From Micropterus salmoides (lineage: Eukaryota > Chordata > Actinopteri > Centrarchiformes > Centrarchidae), in assembly GCF_014851395.1 (NCBI RefSeq), contig NW_024041150.1, positions 51,937,779 to 52,001,778 on the forward strand: a stretch of DNA of 64,000 nucleotides. Reading direction: 5' to 3'. Under the pieces are notes generated by a model. The model was not told the DNA's origin and ran no database searches. It saw only the letters and a list, made by a program, of their open reading frames with translations. Numbering within the stretch: the first letter of the stretch is position 1; every line of letters starts with the position of its first letter. Of this stretch, positions 35,793 to 46,379 are shown piece by piece. The translations under genes and the position numbers were made by a program.

Positions 35793-38700
35793 TCATAGTC
35801 CCCTGGTGAAATGGTTCTGTCTGTCTGAAATCTGTGTGTCATCTGCATTATTATGGTAACATATTTTGTTGTTTTTCATAATCTGAGCCAGTAGAAGCAT
35901 GTAAATGTTAAACAAAAGAGGCCCCAGAATGGAGCCTTGGGTAACTCCACATGTAATTTTTGTCAGCTCAGATGTGTGATTACCTATAGACACAAAGTAG
36001 TCCCTGTCCTTTAAGTAGGATTCAAACCATTTTAGTACTGTGCCAGAAAGTCCAACCCAGTTTTCAAGTCTGTCTAGTAATATGTTGTGGTCGACCGTGT
36101 CGAATGCAGCACTGAGATCCAATAATACTAGGACTGAAATTCTGCCACTGTCAGTGTTTAATTGAAGACCTTAACAAGAGCCGTCTCAGTGCTGTGGTGT
36201 GGTCGAAAACCTGACTGGAAGACATCAAAACAGTTATTTAGTGCCAAGAAAGCACTAAGCTGTTAAAAAACAGCCTTTTCAATGATTTTACTTAAAAATG
36301 GGAGATTTGATATGGATCTATAATTGCTCATTAGTGACCTGTCTAGATTGCTCTTTTTTTTAACCTGAGAGGAGAGACATGTTGACAATTTGTAGTAAAT
36401 CTGAGGCCATGCATTTAGAAACATTTTTGAAAAAACCTGTTGGCAGAATATCAAGGCAGCATGAGGAGGATTTCAGATGTTGTATTATGTCCTCCAGGTT
36501 TTTATGGTTAATAGAATCAAATTGTCTCATGCTATATGAATTGTTTTTAAGTGGAAACGGGGACAAGACATATCCTGTTACTGACATGGAGGCACTGACT
36601 GCTTGTCTAATTGTTTGACTTTTGTCTGTGAAGAAGGAGGTAAATTCATTGCAGGCCCTGGTGGATAGAAGTTCAGAGGCTACAGACACAGGAGGGTTGG
36701 TTATCCTGTCGACAGTAGCAAACGTGCATTATTAGTGTTTTTGGTGATGATGTCAGAGAAGAAGGACAGCCTTGCATTTCTCAGCTCTAAATTATAAATG
36801 CGAAGTCTCTCTTTATAGATGTCATAATGAACCTGGAGATTTGTTTTCCGCCACCTGCGTTCAGCTTTTCAAAACTCTTTTTTTGAGTTCTAACCAGCGT
36901 GGCATTTCTCCATGGAGATCTTCTCTTACCAGAGACCACCTTCACCTTGGCTGGTGCAATGGCATCAATATCATTTGTAATTTTAGAACTGAAATTATCT
37001 ACAAGCTCATTGACTGAGACCCGTGAGAGGGCGGGTGTTGAGGAGAAAGCCTCAATAAATTTTTGTTTTCAGTGATATGCCGTTTTGTGATCACCTCTGT
37101 TTTAACATTTGTGTGCACGCAGATAGCACTCTCAAAGAAAACACTGGAATGATCAGAGAGCAACATCATCCAGACCCTTGGAGATGACCAAAGTGTGCCC
37201 CTTATTGTGCGTGGGCCTCGTCACATGTTGAGTCAGTCCATAATTATCAAGAACACAACACAGTTCTTTAATCCCTCTGTCCTGGGGGTCGTCAACATGG
37301 ATGTTAAAATCACCAACAATAACCTCAAAGTCAAAGTCAATACAGATTATAGACAGCAGTTCACCAAAGTCATCAAAAAAGTTTGCACAGTATTCAGGGT
37401 GCCTGTAATTGCTCAAGAAGAGGAATTCAGCCACATATTCAAAAGAAGCAAATTTCCCATAAGATATCTTTTTGCATTGGAGGGAGTCATTAAACAAAAT
37501 GACAACTCCACCTCCTCTCTTATGCACTCTAGCTTCACTCATAAAACTGAAGTTGGGAGGGGTAGACTCGATAAGGACAGCTGCACTGTTATCTCGGTCC
37601 AACCAAGTTTCAGTTAAAAACATGAAATTAAGATTGTGAGTGATTATAAAATCATTGATTAAAAATGTTTTTCCGTATAACAAAGCTAATTTTAGTGTGT
37701 TAAAAACATTATCTGGCCCACTTTTTTCCGACAGGCTGTGGCTGATGAGGAATTAATACTAAATTTGCAGGATCTGTTGAGTGCTTCCTGTTTCTTAACA
37801 CATTCACCATGCTTTTTCTGTTACCTATCAAGACAGGGATGGAGAAGACTACCAGCACATTGGGCCCCGGCTTCTCATGAGAGTCATGGAAGAGTCATGA
37901 GTGCTATTTTCCTTGTAGCCTGGACCCAGCACTTATCAGACAGAGCTTACTGGGCTTTTTCATCATTGTGGAGCGGGAGGACGGGTTGGGCGCTGTAGTG
38001 GAGGTGGACGGTGAGGGGGTTTATGGTAGAGAAAATGGGAGTGGAGTGAGGGAAGTTACGGGAGTAAATTTTGTCCCAGCTCTAACCAGGTCTTCCATGT
38101 GATCAGTGAAGTCCAACAGGGAGAAGAGGGGAGAAAGGGTGTCTGGAGATGAGGGTGACCTAGATGGGGATTGGGGGGGTAGAGATGATGAATCCTCACT
38201 ACTGGTTTACAGTGAGGGAGGTGGAGACTCTTCCACTTGGCTCAGTTGTCTCCCGTGATCAGAGCTCTCTTCCGGCGGGGGCTGAGGTGGCTCTCCTTCA
38301 GGGTTTCTGGCGTGTTGTGTTAGGTCTTCTTCTTGTTTAGATTCCTCTTGTCTCTTGTCCTTGGCAGATGGAACAGATGAGTGACGCAGAAAGTAAAACA
38401 GGTTGGAGCTGAACAATTTTACTCCTGACTTGTTAAAGCGAAGTCCATCTGCCTTAAAAAGATGTCTGCGGTCCCACACAAAGTAAAAGTTTTTGATGAA
38501 ATGCATTGAATGGACAGTTCAGGCCGTTGAGAGCCACGTGTTCAATGCCATCAATCTACTGAATCTCTCAGCTCCTCTTCGGATTGGAGGTATAGGGCCA
38601 CTGATAAACACCTCAGCATTCAAAGAGCTGACCGTGTTCATCAGATTATTAAAATCCTCTTTCAACACTTCAGACTGTTGCTACACAACATCATTGGTCC

Positions 38701-39720
38701 CGATGTGCATTATGATGTTTTTCACGGTAGTTGTTCAGCCACGATATGCAGGATTCTTTCTGAGTACTTTGGTGTTCTTACTGCACATGCTTTGTTAACA
38801 GCAGAGTCTCCCACAATCAGAGTTTGAGGCCCAGTCGTTAGCTTTCCCTGCAGCCTTTTACTTTCTAATTTACTCTCAGTCCTTACCCTGCTGTGTGAGG
38901 ACGGGAGGTTATCCAGGTCATTAGACGAGGATCTAGGCTCCTGCAATAGTGGTGAAAATCTGTTCTGCTGTTGCACACTCGGTTGTTGGGGAGGTTTGTT
39001 GCCAACTCTCCCTTTCGCAGCTGTCCACGGCTGTGTCCTACCAAGAACAGGGGTTGAAGAGGCGCTCTGCCTGGATGATAATGCAGGCCAGCCAGTCGCA
39101 TCATAAATCTCAGGGCGCTGGGTTCTGCCTGTTACTCGTCCTCCCATTTCCCCAGGAAATGATTTACCCTTAGGCTTTGCACCAAGAGCATTCCAGGGAG
39201 GACTCCCACTTTTAGATTTATTACCCAGTACACAGGCCTCCTGCTTCTTGGTAGTCTTGTTGTTGCTAATTAGCTGTGTGTTAGCATGCTCTTGTCCACT
39301 GTATTGGGTCCACCGTAAAGTGGTGTCATTCCCACAGTAGTCCATTCACTTCCACTTTCACTTCTAACCTGTGGATCTTGGTTTCCAGCACTGCAATTTT
39401 CTGTAGAAGTTTGTAGAAGTCGTCCGTGGAGAAGGGGGGCATCTTGTTGCTAATTAGCATTAGCTATAGCTCCAGTCACTGCAGTACAGGCTAGTGCTAT
39501 TGATAGGCCGCACTCGCGTAGCACTAAGATCATAAATTTTTTTGTATGTTTTTGTATTTAAGTATGGCAAGAGCCAACTTTATCTGACAGTCCCAGTGAT
39601 TTAAAAGTATTTAAGAGCTGCTGATTTCTAGCAGAAAAAAAGAGAGTTTAAGCAAAAGAATGCAAGCAGAGGCAAGAGCAAGCAGCAAAGCGTCTGCACT
39701 GTAAGAAAGCAGGAAGCAGT
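35793..39720 (-). mobile_element. L2-like LINE, near full length at the 5' end but decayed
   Basis: Minus-strand non-LTR retrotransposon. In order: 5' untranslated part (to about 39720); ORF1 (ATG at 39345) with a basic, Pro/Ser-rich start, RFSPLL and TLIVGDSAV, and a C-terminal piece at 38506-38207 (LFKADGLRFNKSGVKLFSSNL); an APE-type endonuclease at 37683-37153 (FLTETWLD, VIVGDFNIHVD, RPTHNKGHTL); and reverse transcriptase at about 36690-35793 (NYRSISNLPFLSKIIEK, DLSAAFDTVDHNILL, GVTQGSILGPLLFNIY, NADDTQ). The catalytic block reads NADD instead of Y/FADD. Several frameshifts and stops lie between pieces, and the sequence stops after the catalytic block, so the 3' third is missing. Clade assigned by eye from ORF1 and reverse-transcriptase motifs. 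Confidence 0.75.
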
Positions 39721-40212
39721 ATTTTCTATAAATGTATAATAGAACAAGGAGAACATGTTGCTCTCAGGAGGAGGCGGCTAGAAGGAGCACATATTGGCAC
39801 AACGGCATCCTGGCTATATCTACATCTGTCCACTGCAGAGGCTCGACCCACAACCTGGAAGAGGAGCTAGTATAAATGAGTTTATTAGAGTTATATAATA
39901 ACATTATATTAAAAGTATATTATTAATATAATCATAAACTGTTAGTTTGATAATATTATATATATGATGTTACTATAGTCACTGTAATAGTACATTATAC
40001 AGCTTACTAATATTATAATATTAATTCCAGTTACTGCAGTTTAATTTTGGGGTTGTTTGTTACTCATTAACTTTGTGCATTAAAATGCTCTAGGCTGCAT
40101 GGTAGTTAGTCTCCAACTTTAATTTCAAGTAGGCTACTAACTCATCAATAATCATAACTATTTATGCAGAACGATGAGTTCAACTTTTGAAAGGTTTGCT
40201 GCAGCACATCAA
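39721..40212. repeat. Last piece of unit D; right boundary of the zinc-finger array
   Basis: Matches 17730-18100 (B) and about 28380-28860 (C), ending at gcacatcaaa (40212) where unit C continues and this copy switches to LINE sequence. About 2 kb of unit sequence found in C (26400-28375) is missing between 35750 and 39721, so the LINE stands at a deletion junction. Confidence 0.7.
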
Positions 40213-40214
40213 AT

Positions 40215-40982
40215 GTGGTGGCAAGGCTCAGTGATTTAGAAGTCCGGCTCCGCACCTTGGTAGATCAGTCTTTAGCTACTGTAGCTAGCCAGTCCCCGGT
40301 AGTTGGTGCGGGTCGGCCTGAGTTAGCCTCTGGTAGCCGTCCCCCGGCATCTCCGGTGCAGCCAGGAAGGGGGGGCTGGGTGACTGTCCGAAGGAGGAAT
40401 AGTCATAAGCATTCAAAGCCCACGGGGCACCATCAACCTGTTCACGTTTCTAACAGATTTTCCCCACTCAGCGACGCACCCGCTGAGAAACCAACTCTGA
40501 TCATTGGCAGCTCCATTTTGAGAAACGTGAAGTTAGCGAAGCCAGCGGCCATAGTTAAGTGCATCCCTGGGGCCAGAGCGGGCGACATTGAGTCTTATTT
40601 GAAACTGCTGGCTAAGCATAAACGTAAATACAATAAGATTGTTATTCACGTCGGCGGTAATGACTCCCGGTTACGCCAATCGGAGGTCACTAAGATTAAT
40701 GTTGAGTCGGTGTGTACATATGCAAAAACAATGTCGGACACCGTAGTTTTCTCTGGACCCCTGCCAAATCTGACCAGTGATGACATGTATAGCCGCATGT
40801 CGTCATTCCGCCGCTGGTTGTCGAGGTGGTGTCCAGCAAACGATGTGGGCTTTGTTGATCATTGGTAGACTTTCTGGGGAAGACCTGGTCTGATTCGGAG
40901 AGACGGCATCCATCCCACTTGGGAAGGAGCAGCTCTCATTTCTAGAAATCTGGCCAAGTTTATTAGTGGACCAAATCCATGA
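40215..40982 (+). pseudogene. LINE ORF1 protein with SGNH-hydrolase fold, single nonsense codon
   Basis: A frame of 256 codons encodes an ORF1 protein of the L2/CR1 type: a Ser/Pro-rich start, then an SGNH (GDSL-like) domain. Visible blocks are LIIGSSIL (GDS block, residues about 95-102), IHVGGNDS (GxND block) and DGIHPTWEGA (catalytic Asp-x-x-His block). The frame is interrupted only once, by TAG at 40866-40868 after DHW, and then continues to TGA at 40980-40982. Such esterase-like domains are known in ORF1 of some vertebrate LINEs; their role is unclear. The 5' side is fused directly to zinc-finger unit D. Confidence 0.75.
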
Positions 40983-41079
40983 CAACCCAGAGTTGAGACC
41001 AGGAGGCAGAGTCGCAGTCTAATACACTTCTCTGCCCTTTAGTTAGACCTGCTGGGTAACCATAACCCCATCATTAAAA

Positions 41080-42449
41080 AAAGACTCAAACAACAAGCTA
41101 ATAATGCAAAATACACGAGTAAAACAATACAGAATGAAATACTTGAGTGCTTGGCTGCAATGGTCAAAGAGGAAATCATCCAGGAAGTTAAAATGAGCAA
41201 GCAGTTTTCAGTTATTGTTGATGAAACTAAAGATGTTCAGAAAAAAGAGCAAATGTCATTTGTTCTGAGATAGTTTTACAACGGTGTGGTTCATGAAAAA
41301 CCTTGTAGACCAGGGCTACGATGGCGCAGCAGTGATGCGCGGGGCACATGTAGGTGTTCAAGCAAAAATAAAATAAGTAGCCAAACATGCCTTCTATGTT
41401 CACTGTAGTGCACACTGCTTGAACTTAGTTATAGTAGACGCTGTAAAAAGTGTGGCAGATGCAGGAAACTTCTTCTCATTATTGGAACGACTGTATGTAT
41501 TATGTATTATGTACATACCAAATGGCTAGAAGTGCAGCGGGAGATGTTTGATGGTGTACCAAGGGAACTCCAACAGCTAAGTGATACACGTTGGGCCTGT
41601 AGGCACATAGCATGTCGCAATGTTATGGACAGGTTGCCTGCGATAGTACAGGTGCTTGAAGAGATCGCATCTGAGAACGATCCACAAAGAGCTGTATAAG
41701 CAAGAGGGATACTGGCTCAAATTGATCTGAATTTTGCTGGATGTCTTGTTCTGTTCAGAAAGGTCCTGAGTGACTCCAATTTTTTATCAGACACACTTCA
41801 GTCTAAAACAGTGGACTATGATAAGGCTGTTGAACTTAATGAAGCACTTAAAGAGACACTGGTCCAGTACTGTAGTCAAGCCTCTTTTGAGGAAATGTGG
41901 AGTGAAACACTTGATTTATGTCAATGAAGCAACATTGATACAACTCAGCAAAAACCAAAGAGGCCAAGATAGACAGCATGTAGTTCAGGATAGCAAACAC
42001 ACTTTTTGTGTCTCTGTGTACTATCCAGTTCTGGATAACATGATTGGAGAAATAGGAAAAAGATTTTCTAACACAAATTGTAACATTATGCAGGGTGTAC
42101 AGGCACTAAATCCGTCCAACTTTTTTGAGAGAGGAGGCTGTTCTGTTACTGGCTAAAGCTTATGATTCAAATATTTAGGATCTCAAACACGAGTTACATC
42201 AGACAAGGAGAGTACTAGACAGACAAAAGGGGGAAAAGGAGAGCAAGGTTGTTTTGTGCATCCTGTGAACGAGGTTTTTCATCTCTCAGGCTCATAAAGA
42301 CTTATTTGCGGTCAACTATGACAGAAAAGAGACTATCGAGTTTGGCTGTCCTCAGCATTGAATCAAAACACACAAAGGCATTAGAGCTAGATAAATTTGT
42401 GAAGCGTTTTGCTGAGCAACATGAAAATCGCCGCATTCAGCTGTTATAG
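41080..42449 (+). pseudogene. Decayed hAT-type (ZMYM/TTF-like) transposase
   Basis: Fragments in changing frames: QNEILECLAAMVKEEIIQEVK ... VIVDETKDVQKKEQ (41128-41250; D-E of the hAT catalytic core), LQQLSDTRWACRH (41570-41610; the conserved TRW-type block), and SCERGFSSLRLIKTYLRSTM..RLSSLAVLSIE (42255-42365; the C-terminal hAT dimerisation region). Stops at about 41270 and 41697, plus frameshifts. The product would have been a DNA transposase or a domesticated ZMYM1-like relative. An AATAAA at about 43007 lies downstream. Confidence 0.65.
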
Positions 42450-43020
42450 GCATGGTAACTTCATGTTATGTTCACTGGTGAACCTTTACAAATCTGTTAA
42501 AAAGATTACCTTAACATAATCTGTACTTTAAATTTCTGTATTTAGATCTTTGTTTTGGCAACTGATAAAATCTGATATTACCTTCAATAAAACCAAAAGC
42601 GTGAGAAACAAAGTTAAAAATGTGACACTGGTGTAAATCCTGCTGAACATGAAGCAGTGTTGTTATTATTGTTGTTTTTTAATGTTCTTTTTTTGTATAT
42701 ACAGTATGAAACTATCCAGGAAAGGCCTGTACGAACCTACTCACAAAATGTTTTGTAGTTTTTCAGACTGGGAGCAAAATGTATTTTTATGTGACTTCTT
42801 TTCAGGGTTGTGGAGATTTTGATGTAACATACCCTTTTGTAACTCTGTGAGCCTTTTTGTTGATTTGTTGATACAACAGCTCATATTTACATGCATGAAA
42901 TGTCCCTTTCATGTCACCTTAACTGCTGTGAATATTGTATATACTGTACTTGGAAAATCAAGCTACTGAGGGACAAAATGGGGAGAATGTGTGTTCTGAG
43001 TAAACAATAAATGTTAGGAG
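42450..43020 (+). other. AT-rich tail of the hAT pseudogene, no gene
   Basis: Follows the stop of the transposase remnant and contains AATAAA near 43007. Consistent with its 3' untranslated part or element end; no inverted repeat was identified. Confidence 0.4.
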
Positions 43021-43650
43021 TGTGGTTTTTGTGTTCATGTCTTTCCTGTTTAAGTCTGTTTTAGGTTCTGTGTTTCTCTGTGTAGTCTTGTTCAGTTAGT
43101 TCCTAGTCCTATACATTAGTTAATATCTTTTGTGTTTACTCCTGGTCTTGTGTTCCCGGTTTTGTCTTGTGTCTTCCCTTGTTCATTTACTGGTTCTGTT
43201 TAGCTCGTACTTGTGCATTTTTGGTTATTCACCCATGTCTGCTTGTCTAAGTGTTCTCTCTGTTACCCCCTGTTGTCTCTGCCTGCCTGCATCTCTGTTT
43301 TCCTGCTGTCTCTCTGCCTCCCTCGCACCAGCTCCTCGTGTCTCGTCCGTGGTCCTCAGCCCAGCTGTCTCGTCCGTGGTCCTCAGCCCAGCTGTCTCGT
43401 CCGTGGTCCTCAGAGTTCAGGAGGTCACCCCCCCGGACGACCTCCTGAACTCTGTGGACCCTCTGAACTCTGTTTTCCCTCTGCTCTACACGGCCGTCTG
43501 GGTCGCCCTCCGGGACGACCTCCTGAACTGTTTTGTCCCCCTGGCCTGCTCAGACGACCTTCCAAACTCTGTTCTCCCCCTGCTCTGCCTTCAGGCCGCC
43601 CGCCTGAGGACACACCACCACTAACCGTAACAATAAAAGTGATGTCCAGT
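43021..43650 (+). repeat. Pyrimidine-rich block with 27-bp tandem repeat and degenerate 42-bp-type repeats
   Basis: C/T-rich. A 27-bp unit (tgtctcgtccgtggtcctca + gcccagc) is repeated about 2.8 times at 43339-43415. From 43430 to 43610 loose repeats of about 40 bp (gacgacctcctgaact ... ccctctgctct) resemble the reverse complement of the minisatellite at 48478-48998. Open frames here are low complexity and are not called as genes. Confidence 0.6.
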
Positions 43651-44719
43651 ACCTTGTTTGAGTGCCTTGACCCATTTATTTACAGTGTAGTTATGCTCAC
43701 TTTCATACAGCTCAGTCCATAGATCTCTAATGGGTATGTTTTTCTTTCTATAGTTTATTCCAGAGATGCTCACAAGTCAAGTCTCTCGTGGTTATTATGA
43801 ATGTTGTAACACCTGCTGCGTTCAATCCAGGTTGCTAATAAAACTGCATAGCTATAAGGAATTCTATAACTGTAACCTGTTTTTTCATTTACAGAGCACA
43901 ACCATGTAACGTGCAATGCAATTATTGATGGCTTATTAAATGCTGTAAGTCAAAACACTCCCCAGACTCTTAAACCCAGTGTAGCATTAACTAAATAAAA
44001 CTGTGACGTTGCATAATCAACAACAAACCTGTAACCTGTTTTTAATTTACAGAGAACAAACCACGTAGCCTAATGTACAATGCGTCTACAGTCAATGACA
44101 GCTTAAACTATTGCAAGTCAACACATCCTGCAGACTCACAAACCAGTGTAACGTTATAACTAAATAAAAGTAAGGTTACCTGATTAACAATAAACCTGTA
44201 ACCTCTTTCCAACCAACGGCAATAATTAAGGTGATGGCAGACCTAAATAATTATGTTAATCGACTACCACAAGTAAACAAACGCTCATTCATCTTTGCAT
44301 AACGAACAACAGTCAGAGTGAACCTCTCGTAGCTGAAGCAAGGTAACGTTAGATGGCCGATGCTGAGCTAAACATGTTTACTCACCACAGGTTTCTAACC
44401 TATTTTGCGTTCAGCGCGTCTTTGTTTGGGTCTTGTTGTATGAAGTTTTAAAGCCAAAGTTTATGATGAATGACTCAGCAGCTGCCGGTGTTTGTTGTCC
44501 TCTCTCACGTGCGGCCGGGCAGCAGATGCTACGTGTTACGTAGGCAGGTTATAGGTAACGGAGGGAGGGGAATAACAGCAAGCTCATCAGACGTTTCTTA
44601 AAAAATAAACATTGTTCACGAGTCCCGCACCTCGAGTCCGAGTCGAGTCTAAAGTCTTTTTAGGACGAGTCTCAAGTTGAGTCTCAAGTTGAGTCTGAAG
44701 TCACTGTGTTCGCGACTTA

Positions 44720-46325
44720 CAGTGGGGGAAATAAGTATTTGACCCCTTGCTGATTTTGCAGGTTTGCCCACTTACAAAGAATGCAACGATCTACAATTTT
44801 AATCATATGTACATTCTAACAGTGAAAGACAGAATCCCAAAGAAAATTCCAGAAAATCACATCATATGAATTTATAAAAATTGATAACCATCTGATGAGG
44901 AAAAACAAGTATATGACCCCCTACCAAACAGCAAGTATTCTGGCTCCTACAAGCCAGTTAGTCTTTCTTTAAGACACAGCCCCAATCCCAACCAATTATC
45001 TACATCAAATACACCTGCCTCACCTCGTTACCTGTATAAAAGACACCTGTCAACACCCAAACAACCAGCATCCAACATCAGCACCATGGGCAAGACCAAA
45101 GAGCTTTCTACGGACATCAGGGACAAGATTGTTGATCTGCACAAGGCTGGGATGGGCTACAAGAGAATCGGAAAGCAACTTGGAGAGAAAAGATCAACTG
45201 TCGGTGCAGTTATCAGGAAATGGAAGAAGCACCACACCACCGACAACCTCCCTCGGTCTGGGCCTCCACACAAGATCTCGCCTCGTGGGGTGTCCTTGAT
45301 CATGCGAATGGTGAGGAATCATCCCAAAACCACAAGGGGGGAACTGATGAATCAACTGAAGGCAGCTGGGACCACAGTTACAAAAGAAACGGTTGGTAAC
45401 ACACTACGCCGTCATGGATTGAAATCCTGCAGCGCACGCAAGGTCCCCCTGCTCAAGAAGAAACATGTACAGGCCCGCATGAAGTTCGCCATTCACCACC
45501 TGGACGACTCAGAAGAGGCCTGGACGAAGGTGATGTGGTCAGATGAGACCAAAATAGAACTTTTTGGCCTCAACGCAACTCGTCGTGTTTGGAGGGCAAA
45601 GAACACCGAGTACAACCCAAAGAACACCATCCCCACCGTCAAGCATGGTGGTGGCAACATCATGCTTTGGGGGTGCTTTTCAGCCAAGGGGACGGGACAA
45701 CTCCATCGTATTGAGGGGAGGATGGACGGGGCCATGTATCGTGGAATTCTGGACCAACATCTCCTTCCCTCAGTGAGAGAGCTGAAGATGGGTCGAGGAT
45801 GGGTGTTTCAGCACGACAACGACCCTAAGCACACCGCCAAAGCAACAAAAGAGTGGCTGAAGAAGAAGCACATCAAGGTTCTGGAGTGGCCTAGCCAGTC
45901 TCCAGACCTGAATCCAATTGAAAATCTTTGGAGGGAGCTTAAAATTCGAGTTGCCAGGTGACAACCTCGGAACCTGAATGATTTGGAGGCTGTCTGCAGG
46001 GAGGAGTGGGCCAACATCCCTGCCGAAATGTGCACAAACCTTGTCACCAACTATAAAAACCGTTTGACATCTGTGCTGGCCAATAATGGCTTTTCTACAA
46101 AATATTAACATGCTGTTTGTCCAGGGGGTCAAATACTTGTTTTTCCTCATCAGATGGTTATCAATTTTTATAAATTCATATGATGTGATTTTCTGGAATT
46201 TTCTTTGGGATTCTGTCTTTCACTGTTAGAATGTACATATGATTAAAATTGTAGATTGTTGCATTCTTTGTAAGTGGGCAAACCTGCAAAATCAGCAAGG
46301 GGTCAAATACTTATTTCCCCCACTG
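44720..46325 (+). mobile_element. Tc1/mariner element, 1606 bp, nearly intact
   Basis: Flanked by TA (44718-44719 and 46326-46327). Terminal inverted repeats of 202 bp (44720-44921 and 46124-46325) start CAGTGGGGGAAATAAGTATT and differ at only about two positions. A repeat of the end motif (aagtat/ttgacccc) at the inner edge gives the IR/DR arrangement known in Tc1 elements such as Sleeping Beauty. One transposase gene lies between them. The near-identity of the arms and the almost clean gene indicate a recent insertion. Confidence 0.93.
45086..46108 (+). pseudogene. Tc1 transposase, 340 codons with one premature stop
   Basis: Cut-and-paste DNA transposase. The frame starts at an ATG in good context (caccATGG) and reaches TAA at 46106-46108 with a single in-frame stop, TGA at 45959-45961 (codon 292), where a CGA arginine codon would fit (C-to-T at a CpG). 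The N-terminal two helix-turn-helix motifs (residues about 1-115) include RGVSLIMRMVRNHPKTT. The catalytic triad is complete: D153 (WSDETK), D244 (QHDNDPKH) and E279 (PDLNPIENLW), the same numbers as in Sleeping Beauty, spacing DD34E. All catalytic residues precede the stop, but the last 49 residues would be lost. Confidence 0.9.
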
Positions 46326-46379
46326 TAAGTCACACTCGAGTCCGAGTCTCTAACTCGAGTCCCCATCTCTGGTTTCTTC

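Larger units (their letters stand above)
43761..46371. mobile_element. hAT-like miniature element with nested Tc1
   Basis: Begins CAGAGATGCTCACAAGTCAA and ends with the inverted form (catctctg, 46364-46371), flanked by gtttattc (43753-43760) and gtttcttc (46372-46379), a 7/8 match to an 8-bp target duplication. Without the Tc1 insertion it is about 1.0 kb. The interior has AGTC/GAGTC-rich arms (44620-44718 and 46326-46360) and an imperfect tandem repeat of about 160 bp (43874-44033 and 44034-44200, each beginning aacctgtttttt/aa..atttacagag). No transposase frame of its own. Confidence 0.65.

Noticed and set aside
37195..37617. 140-codon plus-strand frame
   Set aside because: Antisense shadow of the LINE endonuclease on the minus strand.
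43130..43722. Overlapping open frames of 164-169 codons
   Set aside because: C/T-rich low complexity with tandem repeats; no domain; frames overlap in two phases.
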